Below, one piece after another: positions 1-4,186 of a stretch of DNA of 5,657 nt; position 1 is the stretch's first letter, and every line of letters starts with the position of its first letter. The notes below the pieces were generated by a model, which was not told where the DNA came from, made no database searches, and was given only the letters and a program-made list of their open reading frames with translations. The DNA is taken from positions 1 to 5,657 of the forward strand of contig JAEYUE010000182.1 of the NCBI GenBank assembly GCA_023433655.1, in the 5' to 3' direction. The position numbers were made by a program, and so were the translations under genes. The stretch comes from Pseudomonadota bacterium (GTDB lineage Bacteria; Pseudomonadota; Alphaproteobacteria; Caulobacterales; Caulobacteraceae).

Positions 1-366
1 CGGTCCTGCCGAAGGCTGGCTCAGCGCCTCCAGCGCGGCCAGCAGGCGGCGCTCGGCCTCCAGTTCGACGGCCTTGACCTGGGTGCGCACCGCCTCGCGG
101 TCGTCGTCCTTGAGGTCGGGGTTGCGGCGCTTGAGCGAGCGGCGCAACGCCCGCAGCGGAACGATGGCGGCCTCCTGCCAGGCGCGGGCGATGTCGCAGG
201 CGGCCTCCAGCGCATCGTCATCGACCGGGCGGCCGGTCCGGGCGGTCCACGCCGCCCAAAGCAACAGCGGCGGGCACTGACCGGCGGCGTCCTGCAAATG
301 CAGGCAGGTCACGGCCACGCCCTCGGCCGACCACGCGCGGACCGACCAGTCCCACAGGCCGCTCAC
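1..366 (-). CDS. TIGR02444 / DUF2390 family protein, 3' end missing (runs off left edge)
   Basis: The minus-strand frame is open from a GTG at 366 to the window edge (122 codons, no stop), so the C-terminus is missing. The product matches the uncharacterised TIGR02444 family: LWDWSVRAWS at residues 4-13, CLHLQD..GQ..PLLLWAAW at 21-40, IVPLRALRRSLK at 68-79, and a charged helix containing VELEAERRLLAALE near the end. It looks all-helical and cytosolic, with no signal peptide or membrane segment. The GTG start overlaps the ubiX stop (GTGA, 4 bp), so translation is probably coupled to ubiX in a two-gene operon. The function of the family is unknown to me; co-location with ubiX hints at a link to quinone or flavin metabolism, but that is inference only. 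Family assignment is from remembered motif patterns and is fairly secure. Confidence 0.85.
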   Translation of the reverse strand, partial: MSGLWDWSVRAWSAEGVAVTCLHLQDAAGQCPPLLLWAAWTARTGRPVDDDALEAACDIARAWQEAAIVPLRALRRSLKRRNPDLKDDDREAVRTQVKAVELEAERRLLAALEALSQPSAGP

Positions 367-989
367 GCCTCGACCGGCCCCTTCAGTCCGCCCCAGCGGC
401 GCACGCCCGACCACTCCAGACCGAACAGGTCCAGAGCCCGGCCCACGGACTGGTCGATCATCTCGTCGATGGAGGCGGGGCGCGCGTACAGGGCGGGCAG
501 GGGCGGGGCAATGACGGCGCCCATCTCGGTCAGCGCGGTCATGGTGCGCAGGTGGCCCAGATGCAGCGGCGTCTCGCGCACCATCAGCACCAGCCGGCGA
601 CGCTCCTTCAGCACCACGTCGGCGGCGCGGGTCAGCAGGGTCGAGGTCACGCCGGTGGCGATCTCGCTCATGGTCCGCACCGAGCAGGGGGCGACGATCA
701 TGCCCATGGTCCGGAACGACCCGGACGCAATGGTGGCGCCGACATCGTTCAGCCGGTGCGTCACGTCGGCGCGGCCCGAGAGGTCGTCGGGCGAGAGGTC
801 GGTCTCCTGAGACAGGGTCAGCAGGGCGGCGCGGGTGACGACCAGATGTGTCTCCACCCCGAGTTCGCGCAGCGCCTCCAGCGTCCGGACGCCGTAAGCC
901 ACGCCGGAGGCTCCGGAAATTCCGACGACCATGCGGGCCGGCGGCGGCGCCTCGGGGGTGCGTACGGCTGCGTTCACATCATCGGCCAT
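363..989 (-). CDS. ubiX: UbiX flavin prenyltransferase
   Basis: This gene encodes flavin prenyltransferase, which joins dimethylallyl phosphate to reduced FMN to make prenylated FMN, the cofactor of UbiD-type decarboxylases in ubiquinone synthesis. The 208-residue product carries the family hallmarks: FMN-binding GISGASG at residues 23-29, SGSF at 89-92, APCSVRTMSEIATG at 100-113, RAADVVLKERR...LVLMVRETP at about 121-141, and PPLPALYARP at 162-171. Bacterial UbiX is usually about 190 residues; this one has a roughly 19-residue, Ala/Pro-rich N-terminal extension and a short C-terminal tail. The ATG at 989 is used, with an in-frame stop just upstream near 1030. The second Met (ATG at 932) directly precedes the conserved core and is a possible alternative; neither has a strong Shine-Dalgarno. 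It is cytosolic. The stop overlaps the start of the next gene by 4 bp. Confidence 0.95.
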   Translation of the reverse strand: MADDVNAAVRTPEAPPPARMVVGISGASGVAYGVRTLEALRELGVETHLVVTRAALLTLSQETDLSPDDLSGRADVTHRLNDVGATIASGSFRTMGMIVAPCSVRTMSEIATGVTSTLLTRAADVVLKERRRLVLMVRETPLHLGHLRTMTALTEMGAVIAPPLPALYARPASIDEMIDQSVGRALDLFGLEWSGVRRWGGLKGPVEA

Positions 990-1008
990 TTTCAGGTCCA
1001 GGATCAGC

Positions 1009-1028
1009 GGCGCCGGCGGGCCGGCGCC
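1009..1028. repeat. Near-perfect GC palindrome upstream of ubiX
   Basis: A 9-bp inverted repeat, GGCGCCGGC (1009-1017) and GCCGGCGCC (1020-1028), with a 2-nt centre lies 19 nt upstream of the ubiX ATG. As RNA it could fold as an 8-bp hairpin with a 4-nt loop in the ubiX leader; as DNA it could be an operator. In such GC-rich DNA a chance palindrome is also possible. No T-run follows on either strand, so it is not a terminator. Confidence 0.4.
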
Positions 1029-1065
1029 TCACCGGAAAGTGATTCCACAGCCGGTCCAGCCGCGC

Positions 1066-1073
1066 GCTCAATC
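1066..1073 (+). promoter_or_regulatory. Candidate -10 element for the DUF465 gene
   Basis: GCTCAATC matches the Caulobacter housekeeping sigma-73 -10 consensus GCTANAWC at 7 of 8 positions, and would put the transcript start about 25 nt before the ATG at 1105. No good -35 (TTGAC-like) is visible at the right spacing, so this is only a candidate. A GATTC (GANTC) site lies upstream at 1041-1045. Confidence 0.3.
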
Positions 1074-1091
1074 TAGTGGTCCCTTAGACAT

Positions 1092-1096
1092 GGAGG
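1092..1096 (+). promoter_or_regulatory. Ribosome binding site deciding the DUF465 start
   Basis: GGAGG sits 8 nt before the ATG at 1105. This selects 1105 over the in-frame ATG at 1090, which overlaps the site itself, and over much longer upstream openings. Confidence 0.8.
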
Positions 1097-1104
1097 CGCA
1101 AGCC

Positions 1105-1278
1105 ATGACCATCGAAGCTCGTATCCGCGAACTGGGAAACCGTCACCGCAACCTGGATGAGACCATCCGTCGCGAGATGACCCACCCGGCGGCGGACCCG
1201 CTTCGCGTCAGGGAGCTCAAGCAGCAGAAGCTCCGGCTCAAGGAACAGATCACCAGTCTGGAGGCGCGGGTCCATTAG
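1105..1278 (+). CDS. DUF465 (YdcH-like) small coiled-coil protein
   Basis: This gene encodes a 57-residue charged, helical protein of the DUF465/YdcH family. Visible features are LGNRHRNLDETIRRE at residues 10-24, corresponding to the family's H-x-x-L-D-x-x-I pattern, and a second helix VRELKQQKLRLKEQITSLEA at 35-54 with heptad-like leucine/isoleucine spacing and the typical LK..KL.LK.QI signature. The two helices probably form an antiparallel hairpin that oligomerises. There is no signal peptide or membrane segment, so it is cytosolic. Its role is unknown; the family is widespread in proteobacteria. It is monocistronic here: it diverges from ubiX and is followed within 25 bp by a strong terminator. 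The start is fixed by the GGAGG at 1092-1096. Confidence 0.9.
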   Translation: MTIEARIRELGNRHRNLDETIRREMTHPAADPLRVRELKQQKLRLKEQITSLEARVH

Positions 1279-1302
1279 CCCCGTCTCCCGAACGAAAGGA
1301 CG

Positions 1303-1337
1303 ACGGCCCCGGAGAGCGATCTCCGGGGCCGTTTTTT
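1303..1337 (+). terminator. Intrinsic terminator after the DUF465 gene
   Basis: A perfect 13-bp GC-rich stem (1303-1315 pairing with 1320-1332) is capped by GCGA, a GNRA tetraloop, and followed by a T6 run at 1332-1337. It lies between two convergent genes and ends 3 bp before the trcR stop. On the minus strand the hairpin is followed by CGTCCTTTCG rather than a T-run, so termination of trcR from the other side would be weaker. Confidence 0.93.
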
Positions 1338-1339
1338 CG

Positions 1340-2023
1340 TCAGTCTTTCTTGCCGAACACCGACTCGGCGGTCGGCTCGGCGCCGCGGCGCTCGCGGGCC
1401 TCGGGGACGAACTCAGGCTCGGCCTCCTCGGGCGCGGCCGCCTCGTCGGCGTCGGCGGGCTGCAGGGTCGCCCCGCCCTTCTTCGCGTCGTCCTTCGCCT
1501 TCTTCTCGGCGGCCTTGCGGACCAGTTCGTCCAGCGCCAGCTGGCCGACCAGACCCAGGGTCACAGGATCGACCGGCTTGATGTTGGCGCTGTTCCAGTG
1601 GGTCCGGTTGCGCACGCTCTCGATGGTCGACTTGGTGGTGCCCAGCAGCTTGGCGATCTGGGCGTCGGTCACCTCCGGGTGGTTGCGCACGAACCAGGCG
1701 ATGGCGTCCGGACGGTCCTGGCGGCGCGACACCGGCGTGTACTTCGGCGCCGGCTTGGCCGACTTCAGCAGTTCGGCGTGGCGGCTGACGACGGCCTTCA
1801 TTCGGTAATTGGCGTCGTTCTGGGCCCTGTCGAGCTCCTCGCGGGTCAGCTGGCCGTTGACCAGCGGATCGGCGCCTCGGATGTCGCGGGCCACGTCGCC
1901 GTCGGCGATGCCGCGCACTTCCAGCGGGTGCAGGCCGCAGAAGTCGGCGATCTGCTCGAAGGTGAGGGAGGTGTTGTCGACCAGCCAGACCGCGGTGGCC
2001 TTGGGCATCAGGATGTCGGTCAT
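1340..2023 (-). CDS. trcR: TrcR, DUF1013 RNA-polymerase-associated cell-cycle regulator
   Basis: The 227-residue product belongs to the alphaproteobacterial DUF1013 family. In Caulobacter the member TrcR travels with RNA polymerase, promotes CtrA accumulation and protects against some antibiotics. Visible here are two related helix-turn-helix-like segments, residues 10-39 (W13, Q24-I25-A26, G30) and 106-137 (W110, Q122-I123-A124, G128), then the conserved stretch RNRTHWNSANIKPVDPVTLG at 138-157, a helical Lys/Ala-rich region at about 160-183, and a low-complexity acidic Ala/Glu/Pro tail from about 190. The tail is probably disordered. It is cytosolic, with no signal peptide. The ATG at 2023 is chosen because conserved sequence begins there; the frame stays open for 72 codons upstream, but that part is unlike protein-coding sequence. 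No strong Shine-Dalgarno is visible. It converges with the DUF465 gene and diverges from the crystallin gene. Confidence 0.9.
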   Translation of the reverse strand: MTDILMPKATAVWLVDNTSLTFEQIADFCGLHPLEVRGIADGDVARDIRGADPLVNGQLTREELDRAQNDANYRMKAVVSRHAELLKSAKPAPKYTPVSRRQDRPDAIAWFVRNHPEVTDAQIAKLLGTTKSTIESVRNRTHWNSANIKPVDPVTLGLVGQLALDELVRKAAEKKAKDDAKKGGATLQPADADEAAAPEEAEPEFVPEARERRGAEPTAESVFGKKD

Positions 2024-2075
2024 GAGCGTCTTGCTTCTGTTCTGGGGGCCGCCGCAGCGGGTTCCGGATACGACG

Positions 2076-2099
2076 GCGCCCGACCTTTCGGCCGGGCGC
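2076..2099 (-). promoter_or_regulatory. Stem-loop in the trcR 5' leader
   Basis: Read on the minus strand, this segment folds into a continuous 10-bp stem (including one G-U pair) capped by a GAAA tetraloop. On the plus strand the same stem has an A-C mismatch and a TTTC loop, so the structure is better as a minus-strand RNA, which is the trcR transcript. It ends 52 nt before the trcR ATG. An outer ATAC/GTAT pairing with a 4-nt bulge may lengthen it. No U-run follows, so it is not a terminator. It is likely an mRNA-stabilising or regulatory leader structure. Confidence 0.5.
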
Positions 2100-2109
2100 G
2101 TATGACGTC

Positions 2110-2117
2110 GATATAAG
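2110..2117 (-). promoter_or_regulatory. trcR: Candidate trcR -10 element
   Basis: Minus-strand CTTATATC matches the Caulobacter sigma-73 -10 consensus GCTANAWC at 6 of 8 positions, including the whole TANAWC core. Transcription would begin near 2101-2104, giving a leader of about 80 nt with the stem-loop at its extreme 5' end. The region upstream is AT-richer than average, but no convincing -35 is present. Confidence 0.4.
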
Positions 2118-2190
2118 CCCATTCTCTCCAAAAGAAAACGAAACCCGACATCGCCATACAGCCAAGGTTCATCCGGCCTGTCGAACAGTG

Positions 2191-2211
2191 CGCACACAGA
2201 CGCGTTGTGCG
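2191..2211. repeat. Dyad-symmetric element in the crystallin-gene leader
   Basis: CGCACA (2191-2196) and TGTGCG (2206-2211) form a perfect 6-bp inverted repeat separated by 9 nt, 26 nt upstream of the ATG at 2238. It could be a repressor-type operator or a small leader hairpin. It is short enough to be chance. I could not identify a promoter for this gene in the rest of the 214-bp divergent gap. Confidence 0.3.
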
Positions 2212-2227
2212 TCATGGAAAGCCTATG

Positions 2228-2232
2228 GGAGG
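2228..2232 (+). promoter_or_regulatory. Ribosome binding site deciding the crystallin-gene start
   Basis: GGAGG lies 5 nt before the ATG at 2238, inside a GGGAGGGA purine run. It favours 2238 over the in-frame ATGs at 2205 and 2214, which lack such a site. Confidence 0.8.
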
Positions 2233-2237
2233 GACCC

Positions 2238-2840
2238 ATGCTGATCGAAACCCTTGCTGCCGTGACAATGCTCTCGGGCGGCCCTGCGCAGGAAGCCGCG
2301 CCCTATGCGCCTGGAGGCCAGGAGCGCGTGGCGCCCCGTGGCGACTACCGCGACAGCTGCAGCGGCGCCTACGTCAACCGCGGCCGGCTCTATGCCGACT
2401 GCCGGGACCGGCGCGGAAACATCCGCGGCACGTCCATCGAGCTGAACCGCTGCTCCGACTACGAAATCCGCAACGACAACGGCCTGCTGGTCTGCGGTCC
2501 CTTCCGGGGGACCTATGAAGACCGGGGCGGCGGCCGGCCGGACGACGACGGCGGCTGGGGCGGCGGACGCAACCAGATCACCGTCTATCGCGACGCCCTG
2601 TATCGCGGCGAGTCGACGACCTTCCGCGGGGCCATGCCGAACCTGCGCAACACCGGGTTCAACGACAACATCAGTTCGATGCGGTTCCGCGGAACCTGGG
2701 AGGCCTGCACCGACGCCTACTTCCGGGGAACCTGCCGGGTGTTCAGCGACGATGTCTGGAACCTGCAGCAGCACGGCATGAACGACCGCATCTCGTCGCT
2801 GCGTCCGGTCGGACGCGGCGGCCGGGGCGACCGCTGGTAG
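2238..2840 (+). CDS. Probable exported CVNH lectin / beta-gamma-crystallin fusion protein
   Basis: The 200-residue product has two recognisable modules. Residues about 38-87 resemble a cyanovirin-N homology repeat: SCSGAYV at 40-46, a LYADCRDRRGN strand at 51-61, TSIELNRC at 65-72 and NDNGLLVC at 79-86, with cysteines at 41/55 and 72/86, each pair 14 apart. Such domains bind mannose-type glycans. After a Gly/Asp-rich linker (about 92-112), residues 113-191 form two Greek-key beta/gamma-crystallin motifs, each ending in the calcium-binding consensus: NDNISS at 142-147 and NDRISS at 182-187. Cysteines 157 and 166 may form a further disulfide. The N-terminus is hydrophobic (LIETLAAVTMLSGG) and looks like a short signal peptide, but lacks basic residues; export is inferred from this and the cysteine pairs. 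The stop codon directly abuts the stop of the convergent qor-like gene. The substrate and role are unknown. Confidence 0.85.
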   Translation: MLIETLAAVTMLSGGPAQEAAPYAPGGQERVAPRGDYRDSCSGAYVNRGRLYADCRDRRGNIRGTSIELNRCSDYEIRNDNGLLVCGPFRGTYEDRGGGRPDDDGGWGGGRNQITVYRDALYRGESTTFRGAMPNLRNTGFNDNISSMRFRGTWEACTDAYFRGTCRVFSDDVWNLQQHGMNDRISSLRPVGRGGRGDRW

Positions 2841-3812
2841 TCAGGCGATCAGCACCATCTTGCCGACATGGCCGCCCGCTTCCAGCCGGAGGTGGGCGGC
2901 CGCAGCCTGTTCCAGCGGGAAGGTCGCCTCGACTGGCGGCCGCACCAGTCCCGCCGCCACCCATGGCCAGGCGGTCGCCTCCACCGCCGCGATCAGCCGC
3001 GCCTTCTCGTCAGCAGGCCGGGCTCGCAGGGTCGAACCCGTCAGCACGATCCGCTTCATCATCAGCCGGCCGAGGTCGATCTCGGCCCGGCCGCCGGACT
3101 GGGTGGCGATGACCACCCATCGGCCGAACGGCTTCAACGCGGCCTGGTTGAGCGCCGCATAGTCGGCCCCGACCATGTCCAGCACCACGTCCGCGCCGCC
3201 GAAGGCCGAGATTTCCGCCTCGAGATTATCGGCGAGGGCGTCGAGGCTTAGGTCCGCTCCCAGGGCGGCGGCCGCTCGCGCCTTGCCGGAGCCGCGCGAG
3301 GTGGCGATGACCCGCGCGCTGGCGGCCCGGGCCATCTGGATCGCGGTCACGCCGATACCGCTGGTCGCGCCGTGTACGAGCAGGGTCTCGCCGGCCTTGA
3401 GGGCGCCGTCCTCGAACACATTGGCGAAGACCGTGCAGACCGTCTCGGGCAGGGCGGCGGCCTCGACGAAGCCGAGACCCGTCGGGATGGGAAGTGCGTG
3501 CCGGGCGTCGACGACGGCGTATTCGGCGTAGCCGCCTCCGCCCAGCAGGGCGCAGACCCGGTCACCGACCGTCCAGCGTTGGACGCCGTCGCCGACCTGG
3601 TCGACCTCGCCGGCTACTTCGAGGCCGAGGATGTCGGAAGCGCCGGGCGGCGGCGGGTAGCGGCCCTGACGCTGCAGCAGGTCCGGTCGGTTCACCCCGG
3701 CGGCGCGGACGCGGATGCGGATCTGACCGGGGCCGGCGGCGGGATCGGGGCGTTCGACCAGTCGCAGAGCCTGGGCAGGCCCCGATCCGCCGGTGATTTC
3801 GACAGCTCGCAT
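2841..3812 (-). CDS. NAD(P)H-quinone oxidoreductase, PIG3 / zinc-free MDR family
   Basis: This 323-residue enzyme belongs to the medium-chain dehydrogenase superfamily, quinone oxidoreductase (PIG3, TIGR02824-like) branch; such enzymes reduce quinones or enones with NAD(P)H. Features are the N-terminal GroES-like domain with AAGVNRPDLLQRQGRYPPPP at residues 38-57 and ILGLEVAGEV at 61-70, the Rossmann nucleotide-binding loop LLVHGATSGIGVTAIQMA at 144-161, and GSTLRARP at 259-266, characteristic of this branch. The cysteine/histidine zinc ligands of alcohol dehydrogenases are absent. It is cytosolic and of normal length. The ATG at 3812 is preferred over the one at 3830: it starts the conserved MRAVEIT and has AAGGA 9 nt upstream. 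It converges with the crystallin gene with zero spacing and diverges from the DUF1192 gene. The exact substrate cannot be told. Confidence 0.93.
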   Translation of the reverse strand: MRAVEITGGSGPAQALRLVERPDPAAGPGQIRIRVRAAGVNRPDLLQRQGRYPPPPGASDILGLEVAGEVDQVGDGVQRWTVGDRVCALLGGGGYAEYAVVDARHALPIPTGLGFVEAAALPETVCTVFANVFEDGALKAGETLLVHGATSGIGVTAIQMARAASARVIATSRGSGKARAAAALGADLSLDALADNLEAEISAFGGADVVLDMVGADYAALNQAALKPFGRWVVIATQSGGRAEIDLGRLMMKRIVLTGSTLRARPADEKARLIAAVEATAWPWVAAGLVRPPVEATFPLEQAAAAHLRLEAGGHVGKMVLIA

Positions 3813-3821
3813 CGTCGCCCG

Positions 3822-3826
3822 TCCTT
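3822..3826 (-). promoter_or_regulatory. Ribosome binding site deciding the oxidoreductase start
   Basis: Minus-strand AAGGA lies 9 nt upstream of the ATG at 3812. The alternative in-frame ATG at 3830 has only a weak GGACGA-like stretch before it. Confidence 0.6.
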
Positions 3827-3880
3827 GCATTCGTCCGTGTCCGGGCGTTCAGATAGCCGCCTGGCTGCGGCTTGGCCACG

Positions 3881-3887
3881 AAGGAGG
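3881..3887 (+). promoter_or_regulatory. Strong ribosome binding site of the DUF1192 gene
   Basis: AAGGAGG ends 4 nt before the ATG at 3892. It rules out the longer in-frame reading from 3793, which would overlap the start of the divergent oxidoreductase gene. Confidence 0.85.
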
Positions 3888-3891
3888 CGGT

Positions 3892-4095
3892 ATGTTCGAG
3901 GACCTGGAGCCCCGTCCGGCGCGGGGCGCGCCCCTGATCGCCCTGACGCGCGAGGACCTGGACGGCTATTCGGTCGAGGACCTGAAGGAGCGCATCGCTT
4001 CGCTGGAGGCCGAGATCGCGCGGTCGAAGGCGGCCATCGACGGCAAGTCGTCGCAGCGCAACGCCGCCGACGCCATGTTCAACTTCCGCTCCTGA
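3892..4095 (+). CDS. DUF1192 small conserved protein
   Basis: The 67-residue protein fits the alphaproteobacterial DUF1192 family. It has an N-terminal acidic MFEDLEPRP, a conserved loop LTREDLDGYSVEDLKERI at residues 18-35, a short coiled-coil helix (SLEAEIARSKAAI, 37-49), and the C-terminal signature K-SSQRNAADAMF at 52-63. It is cytosolic, with no membrane segment. No function has been established that I know of; size and helix pattern suggest a small adaptor or structural partner. It lies 91 bp upstream of rcdA on the same strand with no terminator between, so the two could be co-transcribed. The start is supported by the AAGGAGG at 3881-3887. Confidence 0.9.
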   Translation: MFEDLEPRPARGAPLIALTREDLDGYSVEDLKERIASLEAEIARSKAAIDGKSSQRNAADAMFNFRS

Positions 4096-4130
4096 CCGTC
4101 GCCGGCTCAACCATTGGCATGGCCGTTGCA

Positions 4131-4158
4131 CACGGTTCATGCGCCGCGCGAAACCGTG
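4131..4158. repeat. Inverted repeat upstream of rcdA
   Basis: CACGGTT (4131-4137) and AACCGTG (4152-4158) form a perfect 7-bp dyad around a 14-nt centre, ending 28 nt before the rcdA ATG. It could be an operator or a leader hairpin. It lies in the 91-bp gap between the DUF1192 gene and rcdA, where I found no clear promoter and no TTAA-type CtrA box. Confidence 0.4.
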
Positions 4159-4186
4159 CCGGTCGTGTTACGGATGCGCCTTGCCC

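Larger units (their letters stand above)
3813..3891. promoter_or_regulatory. 79-bp divergent promoter region
   Basis: This gap must hold the start signals for both the oxidoreductase (minus) and the DUF1192 gene (plus), because no upstream gene runs toward either. A TTGCAT at 3825-3830 (plus) and GGCTATCTG around 3850-3858 (minus) are the only weakly promoter-like strings. Neither forms a convincing -35/-10 pair. Confidence 0.3.

Noticed and set aside
21..221. 66-codon minus-strand frame near the left edge
   Set aside because: It is an out-of-frame reading of the TIGR02444-family gene, whose frame runs open from 366 to 1 with recognisable motifs.
298..1076. Plus-strand frames opposite ubiX (298-810 and 552-1076)
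   Set aside because: Both are antisense shadows of ubiX, which carries full family motifs.
1413..2165. 250-codon minus-strand frame overlapping trcR
   Set aside because: The Arg/Gly/Pro-rich composition is that of an out-of-frame translation of GC-rich DNA, and trcR is clearly the real gene.
2024..2237. CtrA boxes (TTAA-N7-TTAA) expected near cell-cycle genes
   Set aside because: By eye I find no TTAA anywhere in the window, so full CtrA sites upstream of trcR or rcdA are not supported.
2024..2239. 72-codon upstream extension of the trcR reading frame (start at 2239)
   Set aside because: It would cover the whole divergent promoter region, including the leader stem-loop and the start of the opposite gene. 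Its residues do not look conserved, and the DUF1013 homology begins at 2023.
2590..2800. Repeat pair within the crystallin domain as a DNA tandem repeat
   Set aside because: The two Greek-key motifs are similar as protein but diverged in nucleotide sequence, so this is an old domain duplication rather than a DNA repeat.
3793..3891. N-terminally extended DUF1192 protein starting at 3793
   Set aside because: It would overlap the start of the divergent oxidoreductase gene, and a strong AAGGAGG directly precedes the ATG at 3892.
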